Shown: piece after piece, positions 25,390-34,727 of the stretch | How the letters are laid out: each line of letters starts with the position of its first letter | How positions within the stretch are numbered: the first letter of the stretch is position 1 | NCBI RefSeq assembly: GCF_000195915.1 | Contig: NC_002578.1 | Span: 434,001-498,000, forward strand | From: Thermoplasma acidophilum DSM 1728 | Lineage (GTDB): Archaea; Thermoplasmatota; Thermoplasmata; Thermoplasmatales; Thermoplasmataceae | Length of the DNA: 64,000 bases | Direction: 5' to 3' | Translations under genes and position numbers: made by a program | Notes under the pieces: model-generated | Told to the model about the DNA's origin: nothing | Database searches by the model: none | What the model saw: the letters and a program-made list of their open reading frames with translations, nothing else

Positions 25390-25788
25390 TCACCTGTAGG
25401 ACTTCTGCTTCTTGGCTCTTGCGCCACGACCACCGGCCTTCTTTGGGAGTTTTATGCGGACGTCGTTGACTATGAGTGTACGGTCATACTGCCTGAACAG
25501 GTTTTCAAGTTCGGTGTCGTTCAGGTATTTGACGATCGCCCTAGCTATTGCCGTGCGTGATGCGTCGGCCTGGCCAGTGACACCGCCACCCCTGACCTTT
25601 ACTGCTATGTCCAGATCCTTCGCCTTATCTTCAGCAATAAGCAGGGGCTCCATTATCTTATTGCGAAGAACCCTTACAGGATAAAGCTCCACGGGATATC
25701 CGTTTATAGTCACTATGCCTTTGCCCTTCTTTGCAACTGCGCGGGCAACCGCAGTTTTTCTCTTACCGGTAGTTATCACGAAATCCAT
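25390..25788 (-). CDS. rps9: 30S ribosomal protein S9 (uS9)
   Basis: A 132-residue small-subunit protein. MDFVITTGKRKTAVARA is the conserved N-terminus, and KVRGGGVTGQADASRTAIAR is the family signature. The basic end GGRGARAKKQKSYR reaches the P-site tRNA. A TTG at 25794 is in frame, but the ATG at 25788 has GGAGGTTAT about 10 nt upstream and follows the L13 stop, so it is preferred. Confidence 0.98.
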   Translation of the reverse strand: MDFVITTGKRKTAVARAVAKKGKGIVTINGYPVELYPVRVLRNKIMEPLLIAEDKAKDLDIAVKVRGGGVTGQADASRTAIARAIVKYLNDTELENLFRQYDRTLIVNDVRIKLPKKAGGRGARAKKQKSYR

Positions 25789-25790
25789 AT

Positions 25791-26201
25791 TCAATAACCT
25801 CCAAGCTCCTTCGACAGATCTCCAAGCGTGATTATGCCTGAAACCTTATCTGTCACAACGCCATCCACTTTCTCGACTTTTTCCTTCTCAATATCAGGTG
25901 GGGTATTCCGGTATACCCTGCATCTTGCAAGAGCTTCTTTTCCCTTCGTTATCTTCTTTGGAAGCATGTCACCTATGGATCTTCTGAGTATATTTTCGGG
26001 AGTCTTTGGATAGTACGGACCCTTTCTCACGCTTCCAATATCAAGGCGCTCTTTGAACTTTTCTATTATGAATTCCTTATTTCCGGTTATCACAGCTTTC
26101 GACGCATTAACTATGGTTATCTCTTCACCCTCCAGAAGCCTCTTCGCAACGTAAGCAGATAACCGTCCATAAATAGCTCCGGAAGCATCAATCACTCTCA
26201 T
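25791..26201 (-). CDS. rpl13: 50S ribosomal protein L13 (uL13)
   Basis: A 136-residue large-subunit protein. IDASGAIYGRLSAYVAKRLL and the region ITIVNASKAVITGNKEFIIE are typical of archaeal/eukaryotic uL13, as is RKGPYYPKTPENILRRSIGD. It follows L18e by 4 bp in the operon and overlaps the upstream TTG option of S9. The normal length is complete. Confidence 0.98.
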   Translation of the reverse strand: MRVIDASGAIYGRLSAYVAKRLLEGEEITIVNASKAVITGNKEFIIEKFKERLDIGSVRKGPYYPKTPENILRRSIGDMLPKKITKGKEALARCRVYRNTPPDIEKEKVEKVDGVVTDKVSGIITLGDLSKELGGY

Positions 26202-26205
26202 GTTC

Positions 26206-26574
26206 TTACCTCATTATCTTTACGTTTGTACCTTTGGGGTTGTCCTTAGCAATTTCAGAAATGTTCATGAAGGCGCATCCAGAATTAGACAGCTTCTCCA
26301 TTGCTGTCTTTGAAAATTTATACGCACCAACGGTAACCTTCTTGCTAATTTTACCAACGCCCAGAACATACCCCGGAACAACTATTATATCACCGTCTTT
26401 AGCATATTTATCTATCTTTGACAGGTTAACAGAGGCGTATCCTCTCCTTCTTGAAGCGAGTCTCTCAGCGATATCCCTCCAGAGTTTAGAGCCGCTTTCC
26501 CTAGATATATTCGCAAGGGTCTCTATCTCCTGGGTCAAGGCTCTGCTCACCTTATTTGAGACATCCAATGACAT
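26206..26574 (-). CDS. rpl18e: 50S ribosomal protein L18e (eL18)
   Basis: A 122-residue archaeal/eukaryotic-specific large-subunit protein. SRRRGYASVNLSKIDKYAKD and VVPGYVLGVGKISKKVTVGA are clear family segments, with NPKGTNVKIMR at the end. First gene of the rpl18e-rpl13-rps9-rpoN operon; the AT-rich tract just upstream (about 26605-26625, TTAATAAATATTGTG) should hold the promoter. Confidence 0.97.
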   Translation of the reverse strand: MSLDVSNKVSRALTQEIETLANISRESGSKLWRDIAERLASRRRGYASVNLSKIDKYAKDGDIIVVPGYVLGVGKISKKVTVGAYKFSKTAMEKLSNSGCAFMNISEIAKDNPKGTNVKIMR

Positions 26575-26777
26575 TGATCAACACCGATAGACTGCAAATA
26601 ATGCGACCTTAATAAATATTGTGATTTATTCGGAGATTCGAAGACCGCCTCTCATCAGGATTGATGCTTTCGCACAAAAGCTCACCCACATCGCCCTTCA
26701 TATTGCAGATCTTCAATTGCTCTCACGTTTCTGAGGCGCCGCATTTTGATGATCGCTCTGAAAGCCATCTTGAAGGC

Positions 26778-27644
26778 TCACAGAAACCTGAATATCAGCA
26801 CAAGTACGAATATTATGGCAAGGTATGGGCTGCTGTATATGAAAAGCTTCAGCGAATTCTTCCTGTCTGGGTGCCTGACAAAGACAATGGAGTAGAATAT
26901 CATCGGTACCGCTATGGCTGAGGCCAGTATCATATAAACCATGGGCATAACTCTGAAGAAGGCAGGTATTATGGAGAATGCGAAGAGTATTATGGCAGCC
27001 GAGGATATGCATATGGCTGATATCCTGTCGTTGTGTATGGAAGTCATCATCGGTACATGTGCCCTATTGTAATCGTCCCTGTATCTATAGGCGAGGCTCC
27101 ATACATGGATGGGTATCCAGACAACCACAAGAAGGAACAGGAACCATGGAAGTATTGAGAATTTTGAAGTAACGGTATACCAGCCTATCACGACAGGAAA
27201 ACCACCTGAAAAACCACCCAGGATTATGTTCCATGGGGTTCTTCTCTTAGTCAGATACGAATATATGAATACATTATCGAAGAGCCCTATTCCCATAAAC
27301 AGTGCAGCGTATAACTTTCCAAAAGCAGCAAGAATTGCGATGGAAAGAAACATCAGTACAAGACCGAATAACAGTCCATTGATTGGCTTTATCTGCCCGG
27401 TAACCAGAGGCCTTTTCATGGTCCTTGACATAACAGCATCTATGTCCTTATCTATATAGTTGGTTGTTGCCTCTGCACCCATGGATCCTAGCATAACTGC
27501 AATGGTGGCCAATACTATTAGTGAAATATAATGCAGATTGAAATACGGTATCGCTATCACGGCACCGATGGCGCCGACAAAAACGAGCAAAGACCATACC
27601 TTCGGCTTTGTGTAGGAGAAGTAAAGCATCGCCTTGCTCGTCAT
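26778..27644 (-). CDS. ctaB: Protoheme IX farnesyltransferase (heme O synthase)
   Basis: A 288-residue membrane enzyme of the UbiA prenyltransferase family with about eight or nine helices, converting heme B to heme O for terminal oxidases. The first aspartate-rich motif is NYIDKDIDAVMSRTMKRPL, and the heme-specific block is KRRTPWNIILGGFSGGFPVV. The second aspartate motif is AYRYRDDYNRAHVPMM. A farnesyl donor could be supplied by the prenyl synthase at 27920, which is divergent. It is a single gene; no cytochrome oxidase gene lies in the window. Confidence 0.9.
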   Translation of the reverse strand: MTSKAMLYFSYTKPKVWSLLVFVGAIGAVIAIPYFNLHYISLIVLATIAVMLGSMGAEATTNYIDKDIDAVMSRTMKRPLVTGQIKPINGLLFGLVLMFLSIAILAAFGKLYAALFMGIGLFDNVFIYSYLTKRRTPWNIILGGFSGGFPVVIGWYTVTSKFSILPWFLFLLVVVWIPIHVWSLAYRYRDDYNRAHVPMMTSIHNDRISAICISSAAIILFAFSIIPAFFRVMPMVYMILASAIAVPMIFYSIVFVRHPDRKNSLKLFIYSSPYLAIIFVLVLIFRFL

Positions 27645-27919
27645 ATGGATTAATCCATTTGAAATAGATTAAGTTTATGTCCTGACGACGAAATATGTGG
27701 TATCACTGGATAATTGGACTCAGCCGGTATAGAAATATGAATGCAATTTATAATTCCATATATGTGTCACTCAGAGTTTTTCTAATTCTACATTAAGAAT
27801 TTATAACCTATATCATCAGTTAATCTATGCGTTCGGAGAAAGATATTCATATGACGGGTTCCTGCGCAGTTCAGAAACGGTTATACCTTTTAATATAATA
27901 AAGGGATAGAACTGAGTTC

Positions 27920-28900
27920 ATGAAGAGCTTCTTGGATTGGGAATTGGAGCTTCACAGCAAGGTTGAGGAGGTGAATGCCAGGCTCCTCGAAACGGTAAAG
28001 AGCGAAGAGCCTGATCTAGACCGGATGGCAAGATACACCATAGAAGCAGGTGGGAAGAGGTTCAGGCCCCTTCTAACTATACTAGCGTATGAATCGAGCA
28101 CCGATGAACCCTACTTCAAAATACTGGATCTTGCAACGGGATACGAACTCATACACACTGCCAGCCTCATACATGACGATATAATCGATAACTCCCCCAT
28201 GCGCCGGGGGCGTCCAACGCTCAGCTACAAGGAAGGTGTGAACAACGCAATAGTTGTTGCAGATTATCTTTTCGCAAAGGCCTATGAACTCGGCTCAAGG
28301 TATGGTCCGATCGTCTCGAAGGTCATGGCCGATGCATCCAGCAGGCTTGCGGAAGGACAGATCCTAGAAGCTGTGAATCTGGGCAATCTCAACATAAGTG
28401 AGGATACTTACTACAGAATAATAGAAAACAAAACCGCGCATTTCTTTGAAGCATGTGCCAGAGGAGCCACGATTGCGGCGAATGCTGATCTTAACACCAG
28501 AAATATGCTATCTGGATTTGCATTCAATCTTGGGATGGCTTTTCAGGTGACCGATGACATACTTGACATAACAGGCGATGACAAGTACACAGGAAAGCCA
28601 ACCTTTGTAGACATAAAACACGACGCACTGACATTGCCCATAATATACGCACTTCATAATTCCGATGAGAATGACAGGGATAAGATCGTCGGCATGATCA
28701 ATGGAAGCATTGAGATCGATAAGGATCTGTTAAAGAGGATATTCCTAAGAAGCGGAGCGATAGACTACTCCTTCGGTATAGCAAAGAGATTCATAACCTC
28801 GGCCATGGACTATCTGAAGAATGTCACAAGATCTCCAGACATCGATCTGCTGATGGAACTTGCGCTGATGGTCATCGACCGTATTGAAATTTATGGATGA
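27920..28900 (+). CDS. Polyprenyl (geranylgeranyl-type) diphosphate synthase
   Basis: A 326-residue trans-prenyltransferase making the C15-C25 chain for archaeal ether lipids. The two aspartate-rich sites are LIHDDIIDNSPMRRGRPT and FQVTDDILDITGDD; GGKRFRPLLT is the isopentenyl diphosphate site. The residues just before the first site include Tyr and the Thr-Ala-Ser of LIHTASLIHD, so chain length is hard to predict; GGPP is most likely in Archaea. TATA-like CCTTTTAATATAATA lies about 25-33 bp before the ATG. It fits with HMG-CoA reductase at the window start. Confidence 0.92.
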   Translation: MKSFLDWELELHSKVEEVNARLLETVKSEEPDLDRMARYTIEAGGKRFRPLLTILAYESSTDEPYFKILDLATGYELIHTASLIHDDIIDNSPMRRGRPTLSYKEGVNNAIVVADYLFAKAYELGSRYGPIVSKVMADASSRLAEGQILEAVNLGNLNISEDTYYRIIENKTAHFFEACARGATIAANADLNTRNMLSGFAFNLGMAFQVTDDILDITGDDKYTGKPTFVDIKHDALTLPIIYALHNSDENDRDKIVGMINGSIEIDKDLLKRIFLRSGAIDYSFGIAKRFITSAMDYLKNVTRSPDIDLLMELALMVIDRIEIYG

Positions 28901-28975
28901 ATATTTAGAAATTCTGTTAGATGGTGAAATGATGATGTATCGAATACTGCTATTGATAAAGAATGAGGTATTGAA

Positions 28976-30139
28976 ATGAGACCAAGAATACTGCTTTACA
29001 CTGGAAAAGGTGGCGTAGGAAAAACGTCTATTGCCGCAGCAACTGGAGCCCTGCTCTCATCAAAGGGGCACAAAACGCTGATCATATCAACCGATCCTGC
29101 TCATAGCCTCGGGGATGCCTTTGGCATGGAAATAGGTCACAGCATAAAGCAGCTTGCCGATAACCTCTACGGGCAGGAGGTCAGCGTTGTGCAGTCCATA
29201 AACGAGCACTGGGGTGAACTGAAGGATTACCTTAGATCCCTATTCTTATCCCAGGGCCTTGATCCGGTTTCCGCGGATGAAATAGCGACGCTTCCAGGTT
29301 TCGAAGAGGCATCTGAGCTTCTTTACCTGAGAAACTACTATTACGATGAGGAATACGACACCATAATAATGGACAGCGCGCCTACTGGGGCAGCATTGCA
29401 GCTCCTTTCGTTCCCTGAAGTCATGACATGGTATATGGACAAGCTTTTTCCAATAAGCAGGAAAACTGCAAGGGTCGCACGTCCATTGTTGAAACCGTTC
29501 GTGGATATACCGCTGCCGGAAGACGCCGTTTTTGAAAACATAGATCTGCTGTATCGCCAGCTGACGGATATAAGGAAGATACTCACGAATAATGATGTGA
29601 CATCGATCCGGCTTGTAACGAACCCGGACAATATGTCGTACAGTGAGACAAAGCGTGCTTACACCTATCTCCTGCTGTATGGATATCCGGTTGACGCGGT
29701 TATAATCAACAAGATCCTGAGCGATGAAACAGGCGATTTCTTCGAGAAGATGCGTGGCAGCCAGAAGGATATAATAACGGAGATGGAAAATTCCTTTGTC
29801 GACATCAAAATCTTCAAGGCAAGACTGCTGCAGGAGGAGCCTATAGGTATAAAAAAACTGATCGAACTTGGCAAGCTGATCTACGGGGACGAGGATCCAT
29901 ACAAGGTATTTTACAAAGGTACGCCGATAAAGTACACCAAGAACGGAGACAGGTACATACTGAAGATAAAGATGCCGTTCGCAGAGAAGGAAAAACTCAA
30001 CCTGTTCAACCATGGCGGGGAACTGACCATTGAGATAGCAAACTGGAAGCGCGTCTTCTACTTACCAGAATCAATATCGGATAAGAGGCCGGTATCGGCG
30101 GAATATTCAAATGGATATTTGAATGTAATACTTGAGTGA
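28976..30139 (+). CDS. ArsA/GET3-type ATPase with C-terminal HSP20-like domain
   Basis: A 387-residue ATPase of the ArsA/Get3 family. The deviant Walker A is GKGGVGKT at residues 10-17. ISTDPAHSLGDAFG is the switch I / signature region, and IIMDSAPTGAALQLLSFPE the Walker B/A-loop region. After about residue 315 comes a small beta domain (YILKIKMPFAEKEKLNLF ... YSNGYLNVILE) like the ArsA-HSP20 domain. No arsenic genes are near, so arsenite export is doubtful. A tail-anchored-protein or other chaperone role is more likely. It leads a two-gene unit with the 58-residue protein that follows. Confidence 0.88.
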   Translation: MRPRILLYTGKGGVGKTSIAAATGALLSSKGHKTLIISTDPAHSLGDAFGMEIGHSIKQLADNLYGQEVSVVQSINEHWGELKDYLRSLFLSQGLDPVSADEIATLPGFEEASELLYLRNYYYDEEYDTIIMDSAPTGAALQLLSFPEVMTWYMDKLFPISRKTARVARPLLKPFVDIPLPEDAVFENIDLLYRQLTDIRKILTNNDVTSIRLVTNPDNMSYSETKRAYTYLLLYGYPVDAVIINKILSDETGDFFEKMRGSQKDIITEMENSFVDIKIFKARLLQEEPIGIKKLIELGKLIYGDEDPYKVFYKGTPIKYTKNGDRYILKIKMPFAEKEKLNLFNHGGELTIEIANWKRVFYLPESISDKRPVSAEYSNGYLNVILE

Positions 30140-30143
30140 TCGC

Positions 30144-30320
30144 ATGGATATAGAGATCACAATCAAGGTTTCCAAGAAAACATACGAGAAACTTGAACGC
30201 CTATTTTACCTGATAACACTGCCGAGAAACTTCGAGGAGTTCCAGAAAGAAATAAGGAAGGAGACGGCACCGAAGAAGGAGAGCGAAAAGGACAAGTTCA
30301 GAAAGATAGAGATAAAATGA
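30144..30320 (+). CDS. Small charged protein downstream of the ArsA-type ATPase
   Basis: About 58 residues, mostly Lys/Glu. It starts MDIEITIKVSKKTYEKLERL, which reads like a ribbon-helix-helix or small helical domain, and ends in a charged tail. The ATG at 30144 lies 4 bp after the ATPase stop codon; a TTG at 30132 would add four residues and overlap it. The close spacing suggests co-expression and possibly a physical partner of the ATPase. No family is assigned. Confidence 0.6.
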   Translation: MDIEITIKVSKKTYEKLERLFYLITLPRNFEEFQKEIRKETAPKKESEKDKFRKIEIK

Positions 30321-30381
30321 AATGCGTATTCATAAATGAAGATCGCTGAAAATTAATATACATTTTTTCACTCCTATTGAT

Positions 30382-31920
30382 ATGAAGGCACTTGTAGAAG
30401 ATGATCTTTTTTCAAAGATAGGTCTCGATGACGTGAACTCCGGTGTTTATGATGGTGAATGGGTCAAACCATCGGGAAAGATGCTAACAGTGAAGAGCCC
30501 GATAGATGGCAGTGAGGTTGCCAAGATCTCCCTCGCAACGAGGGCTGATTACGACAGGCTTGTATCCAGGGCGATTGAGGAATTCAAGAAGTGGAGGATG
30601 ATACCGGCACCGAAGAGGGGCCTTATCATAAGGGAAATAGGGGACGAGCTCAGGAAGGAGAAGAAGAACCTAGGAAAGATCGTGACCATAGAGGCTGGCA
30701 AAACTCCATCGGAGGGTGAGGGCGAGATACAGGAGATGATAGACATATCGGATCTGGCCCTCGGGCTTTCAAGGCAGCTTTACGGTCTTACTATAGCCAG
30801 CGAACGCCCGTATCACCGCATGTATGAGCAGTGGGTTCCCCTCGGGCCAGTTGCGGTCATAACATCATTCAATTTTCCGGCATCTGTCTGGTCATGGAAC
30901 GCCTTCATAGCTGCCGTTGACGGTGACGTTGTAATATGGAAGCCATCGTCCAAGGCTGCGCTCACAGCAGTGGCTGTCATGAAGGTTATAGAGCGCGTCC
31001 TGAAGAGAAACAATGCTCCAAACATTTTCTTCCTCATGGTCAGCTCCGGTTCAGAGGGCGGAGACTGGATAACGAACGATCCGAGAATACCGCTCGTATC
31101 GTTCACCGGATCCGTACCTGTGGGCAAGAAAATATCTGAAAACGTTGCAAAGCGCCTGGGAAAGAGCATACTCGAACTTGGCGGCAACAACGGCGCGATC
31201 GTTTCAGACAAGGCAGATATAGACCTCGCACTGAGGGGCGTTGTCTTTGGAGCCCTTGCGACCGCGGGCCAGCGCTGCACAACCACGAGGCGCGTGATCG
31301 TACAGGAGAAGATATATGACCAGTTCCTCGAAAAACTAAAGAATGCGTATTCCACGATAAAAGTCGGCGATCCAAGGGAGAAGGGGGTTCTCGTTGGTCC
31401 GCTGATAGACGAGGATGCGGTTAAGGACTATGAGCATGCCATAGACCTGGCCATAAAACAGGGCGGCAAATTGATATTCGGAGGAAAGAGAATTACAATA
31501 AAGGGCCTGGAGGGAGGGCATTACGTAATGCCCACCATAATTGAGGCAAAACCGGACATGCCGATAGTGAAGGAGGAGACATTCGCCTCTATACTGTACG
31601 TGATGAAATACAGGACCATCGAGGAAGCGATAGAGATACACAACTCAGTTCCACAGGGTCTGTCCTCATCCATATTCACCACAGACCTGCGTGAGGAGGA
31701 GGCCTTCCTGTCTCCATATGGTTCAGACTGCGGTCTTGCGAACGTGAATACCAGTACGGCCGGTGCGGAGATTGGCGGCGCCTTCGGCGGCGAGAAGGAC
31801 ACAGGTGGCGGAAGGGAGAGCGGAAGCGACGCCTGGAAATACTATATGAGAAGGCAGACCGTCACGAAGAACTGGGGCCAGACACTGCCGCTGGCACAGG
31901 ACGTGGTATTCGAGTTCTGA
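30382..31920 (+). CDS. Aldehyde dehydrogenase, ALDH7-like
   Basis: A 512-residue NAD(P)-dependent aldehyde dehydrogenase. The general base Glu is in LELGGNNGAIVSDKADID and the nucleophile Cys in ATAGQRCTTTRR. GNN in place of the usual GKSP, and GQRCTTTRR, are typical of the ALDH7 (antiquitin/alpha-aminoadipic semialdehyde dehydrogenase) branch. The cofactor site is VSFTGSVPVGKKI, and the end has FGGEKDTGGGRESGSDAWK. A TATA-like AAAATTAATATAC lies about 25-35 bp before the ATG. Likely substrates are a semialdehyde from lysine catabolism or another small aldehyde such as glyceraldehyde; not decided by sequence. Confidence 0.9.
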   Translation: MKALVEDDLFSKIGLDDVNSGVYDGEWVKPSGKMLTVKSPIDGSEVAKISLATRADYDRLVSRAIEEFKKWRMIPAPKRGLIIREIGDELRKEKKNLGKIVTIEAGKTPSEGEGEIQEMIDISDLALGLSRQLYGLTIASERPYHRMYEQWVPLGPVAVITSFNFPASVWSWNAFIAAVDGDVVIWKPSSKAALTAVAVMKVIERVLKRNNAPNIFFLMVSSGSEGGDWITNDPRIPLVSFTGSVPVGKKISENVAKRLGKSILELGGNNGAIVSDKADIDLALRGVVFGALATAGQRCTTTRRVIVQEKIYDQFLEKLKNAYSTIKVGDPREKGVLVGPLIDEDAVKDYEHAIDLAIKQGGKLIFGGKRITIKGLEGGHYVMPTIIEAKPDMPIVKEETFASILYVMKYRTIEEAIEIHNSVPQGLSSSIFTTDLREEEAFLSPYGSDCGLANVNTSTAGAEIGGAFGGEKDTGGGRESGSDAWKYYMRRQTVTKNWGQTLPLAQDVVFEF

Positions 31921-32041
31921 AAAAACAGAGAGACTCCTTCTATTCATATTTTTAATTTTTAGATTTTGAGCAATATTGCGCTATTGCTTTATATTCTGAA
32001 TAGCAGCGAAGGCTGCATACCTTGCCTGGTGATACTGAGTT

Positions 32042-32815
32042 TCAATTTCCTGTGAATCTCGGTTTTCTCTTCTCTCTGAATGCGGCTACGCCTTCAACGA
32101 AGTCATGGCTCAGCGCAAGCTTTGACTGGTCTCTGGACTCCAGCCTGAGGAACTCTTCGAAATCTCCAAACAATGAGTACGTTATGAACGCCTTGGCGGT
32201 TGAATACGCCTTGAAAGGGCCGCTGGCTATTGATCTGGCCATATCCCTTGCCTGTGACAGGGGATCGGAAGCCAGCTCAAGAATGCCAGCTTCATGGGCA
32301 TATTCAGCTGAGAATTCTCCCCCTACGATGAGATGCCTTGAAAACCGCGCACCGGCCAGTTTCGTCAGAATATAGCTCAGCCCTGTGTCTGGTGCCAGGC
32401 CTACGCCCTGAAAGGCCAGTACAAATCTTGTTCTCGGTGAAGCGAACACAAGATCGCATAGGAAGGCAATGCTTATTCCAGCCCCAGCTGCGATGCCGTC
32501 CACGGCGCTGATGAAGATCTTCCTGCTGTTCCTTATCTTTTTAGCGATGATGTGAAAGGAATCCTCGAGATCTGACCTGAGTAGATCTTCAGAGATTTCT
32601 CCCCTGGTGTCGGAGAGATCCGCTCCTGCAGAAAAGACCTTGCCGGATCCTGTTATTATCACAACTCTTATATCCGCATTGTTCTCTATTTCATCAAGCG
32701 CCGAAATAATCACGCGTCTGGTCTCGGAATCGAGAGCGTTCATCCTGTTAGGCCTATCTATTGTGATCGTTGCAACCATACCATCATATTCGATCTTTAT
32801 ATTCCTATACAACAC
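32042..32815 (-). CDS. Enoyl-CoA hydratase/isomerase family protein
   Basis: About 257 residues of the crotonase fold. The oxyanion-hole segments are KVFSAGADLSD and VDGIAAGAGISIAF, and GLAPDTGLSYILTKLAGARF follows as in the family. In the catalytic region, the acid residues of classic hydratases (Glu-Glu) are not both present (GLAPDTG has Asp), so isomerase or hydratase of phenylacetyl/long-chain type (PaaG-like) are options. The ORF runs to 32854, but the TATA-like GATAAAATAAAT near 32840 favours a leaderless GTG start at 32815, giving the usual length. Divergent from the SDR gene. Confidence 0.82.
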   Translation of the reverse strand: MLYRNIKIEYDGMVATITIDRPNRMNALDSETRRVIISALDEIENNADIRVVIITGSGKVFSAGADLSDTRGEISEDLLRSDLEDSFHIIAKKIRNSRKIFISAVDGIAAGAGISIAFLCDLVFASPRTRFVLAFQGVGLAPDTGLSYILTKLAGARFSRHLIVGGEFSAEYAHEAGILELASDPLSQARDMARSIASGPFKAYSTAKAFITYSLFGDFEEFLRLESRDQSKLALSHDFVEGVAAFREKRKPRFTGN

Positions 32816-32989
32816 AATTACGATATGATCTAATTGATTTATTTTATCTTTCATATGGTCCGTTCATTTGCGGGATTTTTATTCCAAGTTGTCGGGCTTT
32901 GGGGTCAGATCCCACCGTCACACCTCAAAAAGTCGTATCTTATCTAAGCAAAGATAAAGTTTAACTATTCTTTACATGATCGAATATAT

Positions 32990-33748
32990 ATGGATATGAA
33001 AGGCAAGGTGGCCGTGGTGACAGGATCCGGTCGCGGCATAGGTAGGGAAATAGCTGTATATCTTGCAAAGCAGGGTGCGAACGTGGTAGTTAACGTAAAA
33101 AAGAGGGTTGAGGATGGGAACGAGACCCTGGCGGAGGTGCGGAAATACAGCAATGGCATCATGGTCCAAGCTGATGTATCCACCCGTGCCGGTGCAAGGC
33201 ATATAGCGGAAGAAACACAGAAGGAATATGGGCAATGCGATATACTGGTTAACAATGCCGGTCTGGGCATAGGCATGCCATTTCTGGACAGCGATGACAG
33301 GTTAATTGAAAAGATGGTGTCAACGAACTACCTTTCAGCTATATACTGCACTCAGGAGTTGACGAAAATAATGCCTGAAGGAGGTTCCATCATAATGATG
33401 GCTTCCCTTGCTGGCATAAGGCCAATGGTGTCGCTTTCGCTCTATGGCAGCCTTAAAGCCGCGATAATAAAGCTGACGGAATACCTTGCCCTTGAGTTCA
33501 AGCAGAAAAAAATAAGGGTGAACTCCATTGCACCCTCCATCGTCAAGACGAAGATGGGCGAAAGCCTCATCGACTATATGCATATGACGGAGGATGAGTA
33601 TACGTCAAAGCACACGCTAACCGGCAGTATCATCTATCCGGAGGAAATAGCGAAGACGGTCGATTTTCTGGTATCATCGCCAAATATAACCGGACAGACA
33701 ATAGTTATAGATTCAGGGCAGTCATTAATTGGAGATCTTACAATATGA
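32990..33748 (+). CDS. Short-chain dehydrogenase/reductase (3-oxoacyl reductase-like)
   Basis: A 252-residue classical SDR. Cofactor motif TGSGRGIG (residues 11-18), NNAG at 88-91, and catalytic Tyr152-x3-Lys156 with an upstream Ser at about 139. C-terminal ITGQTIVIDSGQS is typical of FabG-like enzymes. Lys37-38 after the second strand suggests NADPH. It is divergent from the enoyl-CoA hydratase, and together they may act on acyl-CoA compounds. The start ATG at 32990 could also be the one at 32996. Substrate undecided. Confidence 0.88.
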   Translation: MDMKGKVAVVTGSGRGIGREIAVYLAKQGANVVVNVKKRVEDGNETLAEVRKYSNGIMVQADVSTRAGARHIAEETQKEYGQCDILVNNAGLGIGMPFLDSDDRLIEKMVSTNYLSAIYCTQELTKIMPEGGSIIMMASLAGIRPMVSLSLYGSLKAAIIKLTEYLALEFKQKKIRVNSIAPSIVKTKMGESLIDYMHMTEDEYTSKHTLTGSIIYPEEIAKTVDFLVSSPNITGQTIVIDSGQSLIGDLTI

Positions 33749-34727
33749 TGTCATTCATCATTTTATATATATACGATCATATAAATGAACCCTTTTAAGA
33801 GGTAGAGAAATATCCGTGGCTCCTCTTTGTTATATTGTGGGAAAACAGCCTTTTCAAAATTGAGGTCTGATGAGCCAATGAGAGATATATTGGCTTCTAT
33901 ATGGATGCTCTCACTGCATATTTGATTATAGTAAAGAGAACGTGGATATCGAACCTCAGGCTATAACCTATGTGGTACTCTGATGTATAGCTGGGACTGC
34001 ACGTACTGTTAAATCCAGCGTTGGAACCAAGCTTTTTCAGCGAATCTCTTCGCGAATATAGTGAAGGCTATTTCCCGACAAGAAAGCAGAGGGTAGAGGA
34101 TGAAATAGCGAAGATATTAAGCGATAACGAAAACGTGAAGATCCTCATGAACATTCATGAGATAAACGTTTATTCCGCAGCAGCAATAATGTCCGAAATT
34201 GATGACATTCACTGATTAGACAATAAGGAGAAGTTTGCGTCCTATGCAATAACCGTACGAGCATAGCCAGTCTGGTTCTAGAGATCCCGGAAGTCACATA
34301 TCGAAGAGCGGCACTTCCATGCTCAGATTAATGCTCTAAACGTCACGCACGTCGCTGAATTCAAAAAGGATGAAGTTCAAGTACATTAAACTTGTAAGCA
34401 TGTATGAAATTATCGTACAATGACAATACCGAGGATCCTAGCTGAAACCATAGGGATAATGCTGTCAGGGCATATCATTTTTTACGATTTTTCCGAACAC
34501 AATGGAGAAGATTTAGCTGATGCATATAAAATCCATGCATTTGAATGTATCAGTGGATATTATGGATACCATAAAACTCATTAAGAATCAAAGTATTATT
34601 ATGATGTCGGATAAGCTTTTCTCATATAAGATGCTAAGTTGTTGTAGCCTACATTTATATTTGTAAATGATAGAAAATTGTCAAAATTGACATGTCTTTA
34701 TCGAGATTTTCATTGGAAATACAAAGT
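33749..34727. other. 979-bp gene-free stretch around an IS110 relic
   Basis: No intact gene. Within it lies the transposase relic at 34021-34423 (separate entry). The left part (33749-34020) is AT-rich, with a 33764-33792 tract of TATA-like repeats (TTTATATATATACG). The right part (34424-34727) has only a 41-codon open frame starting MLSGHIIFYDFSEHN, with no support. No terminal inverted repeats or target duplications could be found by eye. This is the most decayed part of the window. Confidence 0.6.
34021..34423 (+). pseudogene. IS110-family transposase relic
   Basis: The first 65 codons read IAKILSDNENVKILMNIHEI, then NVYSAAAIMSEIDDIH, matching the C-terminal PF02371 part of IS110/IS116/IS902 transposases (LL.SIPGIG..tAa.l.aEIGDI). 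After a stop, the same frame gives DNKEKFASYAITVRA, and one base later the next frame gives SQSGSRDPGSHISKSGTSML (usual QSG...ghisKrGn..LR). At least three stops and a frameshift show it is dead. The N-terminal DEDD catalytic half is not recognisable. Signs of an old insertion. Confidence 0.72.

Noticed and set aside
26741-26775. Box C/D guide RNA (TTGATGA ... CTGA)
   Set aside because: C-like and D-like words are only 5 nt apart, too close for a guide, and no second pair was found.
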